Notes: a model not told the origin generated them from the letters alone. Positions 31,020 through 41,591 are shown, numbered from the stretch's first letter. The stretch is 64,000 bases of DNA from Ignavibacteria bacterium (GCA_016844745.1 JAERMQ010000038.1:1-64000), one strand, 5' to 3'. A program made the numbers and translations.

Positions 31020-32197
31020 GAAAGTCCCGCTTCCAATCCTGCGATCAAATCATCAGCGCTTTCGATACCGACAGACATACGAATTAATCCGTCGGTAATT
31101 TTAGCCTGAAGGCGTTGTTCTGCTCCCATACTGGCGTGTGTCATTGCAGCCGGATGCTGAATTAAAGATTCCACACCACCAAGACTAACAGCCAATGTCC
31201 AGACTTCGATTGTATTCATCAATATTTTACCTGCTTCCAATCCGCCCTTCAATTCCATTGATATCATTCCGCCTGGTGCAGACATCTGCCTTTTTCCGAG
31301 TTCATATTGCGGATGACTTGGAAGTCCGGGATAGCGCACCCATTCTACTTTCGGATGTTTTTCCAAATATTCGGCAATTTTCCGGGCATTTTCGCTCGAG
31401 CGTTCCATGCGCAATTTTAATGTCTTAATCCCTCTGTGTACGAGAAATGAATTGAACGGGTCGATTACCCCTCCGAAATGATTCAATACTTTTCTAAAAG
31501 CAGGAAATTCATCGCCATTCTTCAAAACTATGATTCCGCCAACTACATCAGCATGTCCGTTCAAAAATTTCGTCAGACTGTGGACGATATAATCGGCGCC
31601 AAAAGAAAATGGTCTTTGCAATGCCGGACTCATGAATGTATTATCAATTGCAAGAGCAGCGCCGTTATCATGGGCTATACGGGCAATAGCAGCAATATCA
31701 GACATTACTAAAGTAGGATTGCCGGGTGATTCGATAAAAATCAGTTTGGTATTTGGCTGGATTGCGGCTTCCACACACGATAAATCCGAAGTATCAACAA
31801 ATGTCACATCTACCTGGAATTTATTTAAATAAGAATTGAGCAAAATTGTCGTAGGTCCATAAACCGATTCGCTGCATACGACATGTTCACCGGCTTTCAG
31901 CAGGGCAATAAACAAAGTGGAAATGGCAGCCATACCACTGGCACAACCTAAGGCTTTTGCTCCGCCTTCCAATGCGGCAATCGAGTTTTCAAGAGCTTCA
32001 ATAGTCGGATTACGCATTCTCGTGTAAATATATCCGTCTTCCTCCCCTTTGAAGAGGCGGGCGCCCTGGTCGGCATCTGTGAATTTGAAAGTTGAAGTCT
32101 GGTAAATAGGGGGGACTATGGCTCCGTGATTATCATTGTATGCGCCGGAGTGGACGCAAAGTGTATCCATGGAATATTCATCTGACGATTTAATCAT
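31004..32197 (-). CDS. PLP-dependent trans-sulfuration family enzyme (methionine gamma-lyase / cystathionine gamma-synthase type)
   Basis: CVHSGAYNDNHGAIVPPIYQTSTF, YTRMRNPTIEALENSIAALEGGAKALGCASGMAAI, and PLP lysine region SFGADYIVHSLTKFLNGHADVVGG. Confidence 0.93.
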   Translation of the reverse strand: MIKSSDEYSMDTLCVHSGAYNDNHGAIVPPIYQTSTFKFTDADQGARLFKGEEDGYIYTRMRNPTIEALENSIAALEGGAKALGCASGMAAISTLFIALLKAGEHVVCSESVYGPTTILLNSYLNKFQVDVTFVDTSDLSCVEAAIQPNTKLIFIESPGNPTLVMSDIAAIARIAHDNGAALAIDNTFMSPALQRPFSFGADYIVHSLTKFLNGHADVVGGIIVLKNGDEFPAFRKVLNHFGGVIDPFNSFLVHRGIKTLKLRMERSSENARKIAEYLEKHPKVEWVRYPGLPSHPQYELGKRQMSAPGGMISMELKGGLEAGKILMNTIEVWTLAVSLGGVESLIQHPAAMTHASMGAEQRLQAKITDGLIRMSVGIESADDLIAGLEAGLSRITN

Positions 32198-32340
32198 TTA
32201 TTCTCCGAAATAAATAAAGTAAAATACAAACTAACAAATTAAGGTAAATTGTCGAAAAAAGCAAAAAGTTGACATTATTAATATTATTCGTAATTTTAAT
32301 TTTTTTTTGTGCATAAAAAAATTTAACGGAGCAAAAAGAA

Positions 32341-33867
32341 ATGAATATTGTAACTCGAAGAGATTTTATTAAACAATGCGGAATAGGTGCAGGAGCAATT
32401 ATGACCTCAACACTCTGGTTCGACCGGTTAATCGCCGGCAGCGAACTTCCGGCTGACCTTTCGCTAATCCGGCAGAAGTTCGGACTAAGGATTGAAGATA
32501 TAAAAAAGGTACTCTCGCTTGCGTTGACAAAAGGCGGAGATTTTTCAGAAATATTTTTCGAATATAGAATATCCGAATCCGTTACGATGGAAGAAGATAT
32601 AATAAAAAGCTCATCGGAAAGCATTACGCTCGGAATCGGAATCCGCGTGCTAAAAGGGCAGCAAATCGGTTATGGTTATACTAATGATATGACAATCGAA
32701 AAAATTAATCAGGCAGCGCTCACAGCAGCAGCCATCGCTAAAGGAAACAGTAAAATCATAGCAGCCGATTTAACCGTCCTAAAGCCGAAGCTGCAGGTTT
32801 ACGACTTAATCAATCCGGCTCACTCCCAGAAAATCGATACTAAAATCGACATGATAAAGGAAGCTTACCAAACGGCTAAGAACTTTGACAACCGTATCGT
32901 TAAAGTATCGGCTTCCATAGCAGATGAAAATCAATACATAGCAGTAGCCAATAGCGAAGGATTAATGACATTCGATACTCGTCCACAGGTGCGGCTTTCA
33001 GTTGCTGCTACCGCCGCCGATAAAGGTATCAAAAATACGGGCTCGCATAGTGCAGGCGGGCGTGTAGGTATGAATTTCTATAAAAATGTAAAATCACCGA
33101 CCGAAATTGGCAGGCGTGCAGCGGAGGAAGCAATCATCCTGCTTTCTGCAAAAAATGCTCCGGCAGGGGAGATGCAGGTTGTTTTGAAAAACGAGCAATC
33201 CGGCGTTATGATTCACGAAGCCGTGGGGCATCCCTTAGAAGCAGATGCTAACTGGAAGAAGCAATCCATTATGTGGGATAAGATGGGGCAAATGGTCTCC
33301 AATCCTATCGTCACGATTTATGATGATGCTACAATCCCGAATTACCGCGGCAGCCTGAACATCGATGATGAAGGCACACCTACCGAAAATGTAATGCTCA
33401 TCGAAAAAGGGAAATTAGTCGGATTTATGAACGACCGTCTGGCTGCCAATATAATGAAGACTAAACCCAATGGTCACGGGCGGCGCGAAACTTATCAGGA
33501 TGTCCCGATTCCGAGAATGAATAATACTGTGTTAGCTCCCGGCGACAGTGACCCGAAAGAAATAATTGAATCGGTTAAAAATGGATTCTATGCTGTTTCT
33601 TACCAGGGCGGACAGGTCTCGAATACAGGTAAATTCACATTCTCCGTTAATCTCGGTTACTTAATTGAAGATGGAAAAATTACCACTCCTCTCAAGAATG
33701 CTACCCTGATTGGTACAAATACACTTATACTTAAAGAAATATCAATGATTGGAAATGATATGGGATTCTTCCTTGGCACATGTGGCAAAGACGGACAAAG
33801 CGTATCGGTTACTTGCGGCACACCAACTCTTAAAATCAACAAAATGACGGTAGGAGGTGTAGTATAA
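32341..33867 (+). CDS. tldD: TldD/PmbA family metalloprotease, TldD subunit, with apparent Tat signal
   Basis: N-terminus MNIVTRRDFIKQCGIGAGAIMTST; metal-binding VMIHEAVGHPLEAD; C-terminal MTVGG. Confidence 0.85.
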   Translation: MNIVTRRDFIKQCGIGAGAIMTSTLWFDRLIAGSELPADLSLIRQKFGLRIEDIKKVLSLALTKGGDFSEIFFEYRISESVTMEEDIIKSSSESITLGIGIRVLKGQQIGYGYTNDMTIEKINQAALTAAAIAKGNSKIIAADLTVLKPKLQVYDLINPAHSQKIDTKIDMIKEAYQTAKNFDNRIVKVSASIADENQYIAVANSEGLMTFDTRPQVRLSVAATAADKGIKNTGSHSAGGRVGMNFYKNVKSPTEIGRRAAEEAIILLSAKNAPAGEMQVVLKNEQSGVMIHEAVGHPLEADANWKKQSIMWDKMGQMVSNPIVTIYDDATIPNYRGSLNIDDEGTPTENVMLIEKGKLVGFMNDRLAANIMKTKPNGHGRRETYQDVPIPRMNNTVLAPGDSDPKEIIESVKNGFYAVSYQGGQVSNTGKFTFSVNLGYLIEDGKITTPLKNATLIGTNTLILKEISMIGNDMGFFLGTCGKDGQSVSVTCGTPTLKINKMTVGGVV

Positions 33868-35195
33868 TGAAATCATCAAACGAATCATTGCTCAAAATTG
33901 CAGAAAAGCTGCTCTCATTCGGTAAAAGCAAAGGCGCAAGCCAAATGCAAATTTCAATAGGCAAGAGCCAGAATTTCTCCGTCGAAATACGTAACGGTGA
34001 AATAGAAAGACTCCAGGAAGCTGTTTCAACCGGACTCGCTTTAAAAGTAATTGTTGATAAAAAAGTAGCGTCGGCATCATCATCCGATTTGTCCGTTGAT
34101 ACTCTCGAAAAATTAGTCGATAATGCAGTTGCTCGTGCCCGTTATTCAAGCGTTGACGAATTTGCCGAGCTACCGGAACTCGAAAATATCAATGTAAATG
34201 TTGATTCGCTCGAGTTATTCGACCCGGAAGTCGAAACCATAACCCCCGATAAAAAAATCGAAATTGCATTATCATTAGAGAAACTTGGAAAAGCAGACCC
34301 AAGAATCCAGCAATCACTTGGTTCATATTTTGGTAATTCCACAGGTGAATCTTTTTTAGTAAATTCAAACGGATTCTCAGGTTCATATCGCACATCCCGC
34401 TGTTCATCCGGTGTTGAATTGCAGGTGGGCGAAGGGGATAATATGTATGAGGATGGCTGGTCGGATTCTTCGATTTCGTACAAGGGATTGATGGATAATG
34501 ACGAAATTGCCAAAAAGGCTATTCATCGCGCAACACGTCTTATTGGTGCAAAAAAAATCGGTACTCAAAATGTGCCGGTTATTTTCGACCAGCAAATGTC
34601 TGCATCACTTTTAGGATTTTTAGCTTCATGCCTTTATGGAAGCAGTATATATATGAATCGTTCGTTTTTAGCAGGTAAGTTGGATACTAAAATAGCAGGT
34701 GATAATATTAATATCATAGATGATGGACTTATGAAAGCCGGCTTTGGTACTCGTCCCTTCGATGGTGAAGGTGTGCCTACTAGAATTAAGGCTATGATTG
34801 AGAATGGTGTGTTGAAGAATTATTTATTAGATACTTATTCATCAAAAAAACTGAAATTAAAATCGACAGGTAATGCCGGCGGAACAACCAATTTCTATAT
34901 GAAGCCCGGAACTAAAACGCCGGAAGAAATCATAAAATCCGTCGATAAAGGGTTATATTTGGTAAAAACAATCGGACAAGGCACAGTGCCAACTTCGGGT
35001 GATTATTCCAAAGGCGCTTATGGTATCTGGATTGAAAAGGGAGAACTAACCTATCCAGTAGCGGAAATTACAATATCCGGTAATCTCGGCAAGATGCTCT
35101 CGAATATAGAAATGATTGGCAATGACCTTGAATTCAGACGTTCGATAGCAGCGCCGACTTTTAAAATTAGTGAGATTACTATTTCGGGGAAATAG
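33867..35195 (+). CDS. TldD/PmbA family protein, TldE/PmbA subunit
   Basis: Start overlaps the TldD stop; KNYLLDTYSSKKLKLKSTGNAGGTTNFYMKPG and GDYSKGAYGIWIEKGELTYPVAEITISGNLGKML are typical of the family. Confidence 0.88.
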   Translation: MKSSNESLLKIAEKLLSFGKSKGASQMQISIGKSQNFSVEIRNGEIERLQEAVSTGLALKVIVDKKVASASSSDLSVDTLEKLVDNAVARARYSSVDEFAELPELENINVNVDSLELFDPEVETITPDKKIEIALSLEKLGKADPRIQQSLGSYFGNSTGESFLVNSNGFSGSYRTSRCSSGVELQVGEGDNMYEDGWSDSSISYKGLMDNDEIAKKAIHRATRLIGAKKIGTQNVPVIFDQQMSASLLGFLASCLYGSSIYMNRSFLAGKLDTKIAGDNINIIDDGLMKAGFGTRPFDGEGVPTRIKAMIENGVLKNYLLDTYSSKKLKLKSTGNAGGTTNFYMKPGTKTPEEIIKSVDKGLYLVKTIGQGTVPTSGDYSKGAYGIWIEKGELTYPVAEITISGNLGKMLSNIEMIGNDLEFRRSIAAPTFKISEITISGK

Positions 35196-35204
35196 ATAAA
35201 GAAC

Positions 35205-35287
35205 AAAGAGAAACCCCCTAACCCCCTTTGAAAAAGGGGGAATTTATTATTCCCCCTTTTTCAAAGGGGGTTAGGGGGTTTCTCTTT
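35205..35287. repeat. 83-bp perfect palindromic element, copy 2 (loop tttatta)
   Basis: Same 38-bp arms as copy 1 except the outermost base; loop approximates the reverse complement of the copy 1 loop. Confidence 0.95.
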
Positions 35288-35322
35288 ACTGAATTTGGTA
35301 AAACTTTATTGAACTAAAAATA

Positions 35323-36723
35323 ATGTTAATAAGAAGAAAATTTCTTTTCGATACCCCTCTTAAAAACTCAACAATAATAGTTGCATCACTCAGCACTTTT
35401 CTGACTGCATTTATGGGTTCTGCAATTAACGTGGCATTGCCTGAAATATCGAAAGAGTTTTCAATGACAGCCGATGTTATGGCATTGATACCAACTATTT
35501 ATCTTTTGGTAACGGCAATATTATTGGTACCATTCGGACGGGTTGCCGATATTTACGGCAGAAGGAAAATCATGCTGTATGGTATGCTCATATTCATGAT
35601 TGGTTCTGCATTAGCCGGATTATCAACTAATACCGATATTCTGATTATCAGCCGTATTATACAAGGAATTGGTTCTTCTATGCTTTTCGGGGTTGGGTTG
35701 GCAATCGTAACTTCAGTTTTTCAACCGGGTGAGCGTGGAAGCGCAATCGGAATCAATATCGCTTCGGTTTATTTGGGATTATCCGTTGGACCAACCATTG
35801 GAGGACTGCTGACGGATACTCTTGGCTGGCGGATGATTTTCAATTTGAGTCTTATTCCATGTATTATAGTTATTTATATTATTATTTTCAAGCTTAAGGG
35901 CGAATGGGCTGAGGCTGCCGGTGAGAAGTTAGATAAGACCGGTTCGGTTTTATATGGAGTAGCAGTTGCACTTTTCATGTATGGATTTTCTCATCTTAAT
36001 ACTACTTTGGGAATTGTTTTGTTTATCTGCGGAACTGCCCTGCTAGCTGCTTTTGTGGTCTATGAAGTGCGCAATTCAAATCCCGTAATGAATATGCGGC
36101 TTTTTAAAAATAATACCGTATTTCTTTTTTCAAATTTAGCTGCATTAATTAATTACAGTGCTACTTTCGCAGTTACTTTTCTTTTAAGTTTATATTTGCA
36201 GATGATAAAAGGATTTTCTGCTCGCCATGCAGGTTTGATACTCGTTGCGCAGCCAATTGTTATGACAATATTTTCACCTGCTGCTGGAAGATTGTCCGAT
36301 AAAGTCGAATCCAGGATTTTAGCCTCCGCAGGAATGCTTCTAACCGCTGCAGGATTGGTTTTGTTATTATTTCTCACCGAGGATTCATCTATAACTTTCA
36401 TCGTTTCCGGGCTTGTATTCTTAGGTTTGGGTTTCGGGCTTTTCTCTTCACCAAATACGAATGCCATTATGAGTTCAGTCGACAAAAGATATTATAGCGT
36501 ATCATCTGCAATATTAAGTACAATGAGGCTACTAGGTCAGATGCTAAGCATGGGAGCAGCGATGTTTGTTCTCTCGATCTATGTCGGGAATGTAAAAATT
36601 ACCCCAGCTAATCATTTACAATTAATGCACAGTATCCGTGTATTATTCGGAATTTTTTCCGTTGCATGCATACTTGGAGTTTTTGCTTCCTATGCACGGG
36701 GGAAACATTTTGATAATGGTTAA
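35323..36723 (+). CDS. MFS transporter, DHA2/EmrB-QacA-like
   Basis: FLTAFMGSAINVALPEISKEFSMTADVMALIPTIYLLVTAILLVPFGRVADIYGRRKIMLYG and GSAIGINIASVYLGLSVGPTIGGLLTDTLGWRMIF. Confidence 0.92.
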   Translation: MLIRRKFLFDTPLKNSTIIVASLSTFLTAFMGSAINVALPEISKEFSMTADVMALIPTIYLLVTAILLVPFGRVADIYGRRKIMLYGMLIFMIGSALAGLSTNTDILIISRIIQGIGSSMLFGVGLAIVTSVFQPGERGSAIGINIASVYLGLSVGPTIGGLLTDTLGWRMIFNLSLIPCIIVIYIIIFKLKGEWAEAAGEKLDKTGSVLYGVAVALFMYGFSHLNTTLGIVLFICGTALLAAFVVYEVRNSNPVMNMRLFKNNTVFLFSNLAALINYSATFAVTFLLSLYLQMIKGFSARHAGLILVAQPIVMTIFSPAAGRLSDKVESRILASAGMLLTAAGLVLLLFLTEDSSITFIVSGLVFLGLGFGLFSSPNTNAIMSSVDKRYYSVSSAILSTMRLLGQMLSMGAAMFVLSIYVGNVKITPANHLQLMHSIRVLFGIFSVACILGVFASYARGKHFDNG

Positions 36724-36847
36724 TGGTTAATGGTTAATGGTTAATGGTTAATGGTTAATGGTTAATGGTCAAAGGTCAATGGTTAATGGTTAATGGTTAA
36801 TGGTTAATGGTTAATGGTTAATGGTCAAAGGTCAATGGTTAATGGTT
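36715..36847 (+). repeat. Heptamer array A3: 19 units with a 56-bp higher-order repeat
   Basis: 19 contiguous 7-mers (133 nt). The AATGGTC-AAAGGTC pair occurs at 36764 and 36820, exactly 56 nt apart. Confidence 0.97.
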
Positions 36848-36869
36848 AAAGAAAGTAAAAAAAGAATTT

Positions 36870-39101
36870 ATGGAACTATACTCGGAACTCGAAGTAACTA
36901 AGGATGTAGCTTTAGAAGTAGGCTTAAGTGAGAATGAATACGAAGAAATATTGAAAATATTGGGACGAACGCCCACCTATACCGAAATCGGAATCTATGG
37001 TGTAATGTGGAGCGAGCATTGCTCTTATAAAAATTCAATCAAATTACTGAAAACACTTCCCAGAAGCGGAGCCAGGCTATTAGTAGAAGCCGGTCAGGAA
37101 AATGCCGGATTAGTCGATATTGGTGACGGTTATGCTATTGCATTTAAAATTGAAAGTCATAACCACCCATCTGCCATCGAACCATTCCAGGGCGCTGCAA
37201 CAGGTGTTGGCGGTATCCTGCGCGATATTTTTACAATGGGCGCACGTCCGATTGCAGCTCTTAATTCGCTGCGATTCGGAACTTTGGATAAAGCAAGAAA
37301 CAGATTTCTTTTCCGTGGTGTCGTCGAAGGAATAGGGCATTACGGAAATTGCTTCGGAGTGCCAACCGTTGCCGGAGAAGTATATTTCGAAGATTGCTAT
37401 TCCGATAATCCGCTAATTAATGCAATGGCTGTGGGTATTGTTCACAAGGATAAAACCGCAACAGCAGCGGCATTAGGAGTCGGCAATCCTGTGATGATAG
37501 TTGGTTCATCAACCGGAAGGGATGGTATTCACGGAGCATCGTTGCTTGCCTCTCGCGAATTCGACGAGAAAACCGATGAAATGCGTCCAACCGTACAAGT
37601 TGGCGACCCATTCGGAGAAAAGCTGCTTTTGGAAGCAACACTCGAACTTATCGAAGCGGGAGTGGTAGCCGGTATCCAGGATATGGGAGCTGCCGGTATT
37701 TCCTGCTCGACATCGGAAATGTGTGCCAAAGCCAAAACCGGTATGGAGGTAGATTTGGACAAAGTGCCTCTTCGCGAGAATGATATGTCTGCTTATGAAA
37801 TTATGTTGTCGGAATCTCAGGAGCGTATGCTTGTTGTTATTCACAAAGGGATGGAAGAAAAAGCTAAAGCGATTTGCAATAAATGGGATGTACCGCTGAC
37901 TACAATCGGTGAGGTTACAAAGGAAAATATAATAAATATTACACGGCACGGCAGGCTTGTTGCAAGTCTGGAACCATCCACATTGGCTTTGGGAGGCGGT
38001 GCGCCACAATACGACCGTGCTTCAAAGCAACCGGCATATCTCGAAGAAACTAAAAATTTCGATTTATCATTAATAGAAAAAATTCCTAATGACGAAGCCT
38101 TCACAAAACTTCTTCGCTCACCAGATATAGCATCGAAGCGATGGGTATACGAGCAGTACGACAGCCAGGTGAGAACCAATACAATGTCAATCAAAGGTGA
38201 TGCGGCTGTGCTTAGAATCAAGGAAATACCGGGTAAAGCCATAGCAGTTACAACAGACTGCAACAGCCGGTATGTTTATTTGAATCCATACAGAGGCGCT
38301 ATGATAGCAGTTGCAGAAGCAGCTAGAAATATTGTTTGCGTCGGCGCTGAACCGGTTGCCATTACTAATTGCCTGAATTTTGGAAATCCTTATGACGAGG
38401 AAGTCTATTGGCAATTCCGACAAGCTGTTCGTGGAATGGGTAATGCTTGCCGGGCGCTCGGTACACCGGTTACAGGTGGCAATGTCAGTTTTCATAATGA
38501 GTCGCAGCACAGGGCAGTATTCCCGACACCAACAATCGGAATGTTGGGAATCATTGATGATTCTAACAAAATAATGAGCGCAGGATTTAAGTCGCCCGGT
38601 GATATTATTTATCTAATTGGCGAAAATCGCGGCGGACTGGAAGCATCGGAATTCTTAAAGGAGATTTGCGGAATAGTTGCCGGCGATGCTCCTTTATTCG
38701 AAATGGATGATGAGTTAGAACTCCATAGGGTTATTTCAATGCTGATAAGGGAAGAAATTATTTCTTCAGCCCATGATGTCAGCGAAGGCGGATTGGCTAT
38801 ATGTTTAGCTGAAAAGGCAATCTTATCCAATGATAAACTTGGAGCAGATATAGATTTAGGCTCTGAACCTACTACAGAACTGTTATTTGGAGAATCCCAG
38901 TCGAGAGTTGTAGTATCATTGCCTTCCACTAAAGAAAATGAATTCAAAAAAATTCAGGAAAAAATTAAAATCCCAGTAAGCCGGATTGGAGTTGTGATTG
39001 CGGATAGCTTTAAAATTTCAGGATGTATTGATAGCACTGTTGAATGGCTAATAAGCGAGTACGAATCGGCTATTCCTAATTTAATGAAGGGAAATAAATA
39101 A
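36870..39101 (+). CDS. purL: Phosphoribosylformylglycinamidine synthase subunit PurL
   Basis: [64 protein letters not shown]. Confidence 0.96.
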   Translation: MELYSELEVTKDVALEVGLSENEYEEILKILGRTPTYTEIGIYGVMWSEHCSYKNSIKLLKTLPRSGARLLVEAGQENAGLVDIGDGYAIAFKIESHNHPSAIEPFQGAATGVGGILRDIFTMGARPIAALNSLRFGTLDKARNRFLFRGVVEGIGHYGNCFGVPTVAGEVYFEDCYSDNPLINAMAVGIVHKDKTATAAALGVGNPVMIVGSSTGRDGIHGASLLASREFDEKTDEMRPTVQVGDPFGEKLLLEATLELIEAGVVAGIQDMGAAGISCSTSEMCAKAKTGMEVDLDKVPLRENDMSAYEIMLSESQERMLVVIHKGMEEKAKAICNKWDVPLTTIGEVTKENIINITRHGRLVASLEPSTLALGGGAPQYDRASKQPAYLEETKNFDLSLIEKIPNDEAFTKLLRSPDIASKRWVYEQYDSQVRTNTMSIKGDAAVLRIKEIPGKAIAVTTDCNSRYVYLNPYRGAMIAVAEAARNIVCVGAEPVAITNCLNFGNPYDEEVYWQFRQAVRGMGNACRALGTPVTGGNVSFHNESQHRAVFPTPTIGMLGIIDDSNKIMSAGFKSPGDIIYLIGENRGGLEASEFLKEICGIVAGDAPLFEMDDELELHRVISMLIREEIISSAHDVSEGGLAICLAEKAILSNDKLGADIDLGSEPTTELLFGESQSRVVVSLPSTKENEFKKIQEKIKIPVSRIGVVIADSFKISGCIDSTVEWLISEYESAIPNLMKGNK

Positions 39102-39381
39102 AAGTATCTGCGTAAATGTTTTGAAATAGTTGATGAATACAAGCATTACAAGGATTTATTATAAATGATTAATTTGTAGTATAAACAATTACTTTGTTAC
39201 GGAGTCAAATACTACATAAAAATCAATGAAAACGTTATTAATTTAAGCGTATTATTATATTAATTTTACACAATGGAAATTTTTATTTAAGAAAATTTTG
39301 TAATTTAGTACGATATAGAGATATTTTAAAATAAAAAGAAAATAATAACTAATTATCATAGAACTAATGAAAGTGTAGACT

Positions 39382-40761
39382 ATGGCAAAATCAGAATTCA
39401 AAATTGCTCCAAAAAAATTCAAAGTCAGCGCCCAACATGTTATAATAACATCCGTTCTGACTTTACTTTTCTTCATAATCGCATTTTACGAAATAATTCC
39501 ATATGGAACTTCCAAGTTTGTTGTGGGATTGTTTAAGCCGAGTGGAGATAAACTCGAAAAAATCGGCTTTGCCAAATTCAATGGTTTATGTTGGGCATCT
39601 TTGAAAATTAAAGATGACATGACGAAAATTGATGGAAAAGGCATTGAAATTAATACGGAATATATTAATAAGGAATATGTCTTTGATTTTTCTTTTAAGG
39701 AGAGAAGCACAAAGCTACATGGATATGTTAAAGGTACTTCTGAATTTTATGCCAAATCGGAGGTTCTCGGGGAAAATGCTATTATCTTAGAGCCATGGCT
39801 TGGATTTAGCATTTTAGCTATTGTTGTAGCAGTAATGCTAACGCTTCTCATTTCCATGTGTTTGCCGACTCCCCTTGGATTCATGGCTGTGTTGTTTGAC
39901 CGGCAAATCGATAATACTAAGGTGAAAATCAGGCTTCAAACAGGATTTGCCGATGATATCGTTGATTTGCTAATTATGCCGGATAACAAATTAGCCGAAA
40001 AGGATATAAGCGATGTGAAAGGACCATTCCAGCTCGTTTGGTCACGAACAGTATCTGATGAAATTATTTCGCCTTTTACATCTCCTTATCACTCTCTTAA
40101 ATTTGAAGATATTTTCGACGATAATACGGATTTGGTTGCTTTCCGCAATGAAATTATTTATGGAAGAATAAAAGAATTCTTTTCAGACTTCGTTGTCAAG
40201 GAAATTGAAGATTCCAAGGATGGTTTAGAATGGCGTCATAACCATTTATTGTTCTGGAAAGGAACACGTCTATATATGGCTCATCACTTTACGGAAAAAT
40301 ATTCAAACAACGTTACAGGACTTGCTTATGGCGGCGCAGCTTTTCTTATTATTGCAGTTGGTATCCGTGGTCTGAAGTTCATTCCACCTACCAAGCCTTC
40401 ATTCATTCTATTGGCAATTTTCCTCGAGTTTACAATGCTTTCACTTCTTGCGGTAACACTTGTTTACACCGAAGAAGAAGAGCGAATGGATAAGATGCTT
40501 AAGAAAATGGAAGATGCCAATCGTAGTCAGTTGGAAGTATTGCGTGGTCAACAGGTCGATATTCACCTCCTTGCTAATGCTTTAATCGGTCAGGCAAGCG
40601 ATGTGATTAAAGCCCGTGTTGAAAATGCTATATCAGAGTATATTTCAAGCGGGGACCAGGTGCAACGTGTTATTGCAGAGCAAATTGCCGATAAAATTAT
40701 GGTTGGGCTCCGTGAGCAGGCTCAGACTTCAATGGCTCAGGGCGTTGGCAGAAGAAGATAA
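39382..40761 (+). CDS. Membrane protein of unknown function
   Basis: 459 aa with TM segments near residues 20-40, 145-170 and 300-360 and an amphipathic C-terminus. Confidence 0.7.
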   Translation: MAKSEFKIAPKKFKVSAQHVIITSVLTLLFFIIAFYEIIPYGTSKFVVGLFKPSGDKLEKIGFAKFNGLCWASLKIKDDMTKIDGKGIEINTEYINKEYVFDFSFKERSTKLHGYVKGTSEFYAKSEVLGENAIILEPWLGFSILAIVVAVMLTLLISMCLPTPLGFMAVLFDRQIDNTKVKIRLQTGFADDIVDLLIMPDNKLAEKDISDVKGPFQLVWSRTVSDEIISPFTSPYHSLKFEDIFDDNTDLVAFRNEIIYGRIKEFFSDFVVKEIEDSKDGLEWRHNHLLFWKGTRLYMAHHFTEKYSNNVTGLAYGGAAFLIIAVGIRGLKFIPPTKPSFILLAIFLEFTMLSLLAVTLVYTEEEERMDKMLKKMEDANRSQLEVLRGQQVDIHLLANALIGQASDVIKARVENAISEYISSGDQVQRVIAEQIADKIMVGLREQAQTSMAQGVGRRR

Positions 40762-40778
40762 ATTTTTTTGAAATTTTT

Positions 40779-40820
40779 CAAACTCCTTATTCATGACTTT
40801 TGAATAAGGAGTTTTTTTTT
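40779..40820 (+). terminator. Rho-independent terminator
   Basis: aaactccttattcatgacttttgaataaggagttttttttt. Confidence 0.9.
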
Positions 40821-40930
40821 ACAATACTAAAATTTTTATAAATTTTTATGTAGCACTTTATTTATATTTAAAAAATTCCTATATTAGCAAATAATATTTG
40901 GCACGAAATTTACTATACGCTGCTGGAAAA

Positions 40931-41491
40931 ATGATAGAAATAGGGAAAGTCGGTGTTCAAGACGAAATTTTAACGACATACTTCCAATGCGACCTAGGTA
41001 AATGCCACGGTGGATGCTGTACTTTCCCGGGTGAATACGGCGCTCCGGTGGAAGCAGATGAGGTTGAAGATATTGAAAATTCCGTTCGGGCTGTATCGGA
41101 TTACCTTTCCGTACGCTCGAAAGAAGTGATTAAAAAGGAAGGTGTCGTTACGGACAAATACGGCGAATTAATGACGGTTGTGATTGACAAAAAAGATTGC
41201 GTGTTTGTTTACTATGAAGGCAATATTGCAAGATGTGCAATAGAAAAAGCATATTTCGACGGAAAAACATATTTTCGGAAACCGGTTTCATGCCATCTGT
41301 TTCCGATAAGAGTCAGTTCCAAATACGGATTGTATCTTTATTTTGAAAAAATTCCGGAATGTGCTCCAGCTATTGACAAAGGCTCTAAATCGAAAATTCC
41401 GATGCATGTAATGCTCAAAGATGCGCTGATTAGGCGGTTCGGTAAGAAATGGTACGAAAACCTTCTGGAAGAGATTGAAGGCAAAGGGTGA
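40931..41491 (+). CDS. DUF3109-like cysteine-containing protein
   Basis: TTYFQCDLGKCHGGCCTFPGEYGAPVEADEVEDI...KPVSCHLFPIRV. Tracked ORF begins at a TTG (40898); ATG 40931 (MIEIGKVGVQDEILTTYF) is the more likely start. Confidence 0.85.
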   Translation: MIEIGKVGVQDEILTTYFQCDLGKCHGGCCTFPGEYGAPVEADEVEDIENSVRAVSDYLSVRSKEVIKKEGVVTDKYGELMTVVIDKKDCVFVYYEGNIARCAIEKAYFDGKTYFRKPVSCHLFPIRVSSKYGLYLYFEKIPECAPAIDKGSKSKIPMHVMLKDALIRRFGKKWYENLLEEIEGKG

Positions 41492-41493
41492 TA

Positions 41494-41591
41494 AATGGTC
41501 AATGGTTAATGGTTAATGGTTAATGGTTAATGGTCAATGGTTAATGTTTAATAGTTAATGGTTAATGGTTAATAGTTAATGGTCAATGTTT
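41494..41591 (+). repeat. Heptamer array A4, about 14 units with degenerate members
   Basis: Begins 2 nt after the TGA at 41489-41491; units aatggtc, aatggtt, aatgttt, aatagtt. Confidence 0.95.

Noticed and set aside
32190-32624. 144-aa minus-strand ORF overlapping the tldD start and the divergent promoter region
   Set aside because: Overlaps the well-supported TldD N-terminus and the upstream lyase start; composition not convincing.
36715-36847. CRISPR array
   Set aside because: Contiguous 7-nt units with no unique spacers; no cas genes in the window.
37509-38009. 166-aa minus-strand ORF inside purL
   Set aside because: Antisense shadow ORF; purL is unambiguous.
40898-40915. Sigma-54 promoter TTGGCACGAAATTTAC near rpoN
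   Set aside because: The -12 GC element is not conserved (TTAC instead of TTGC), and spacing to the likely ATG 40931 leaves almost no leader.
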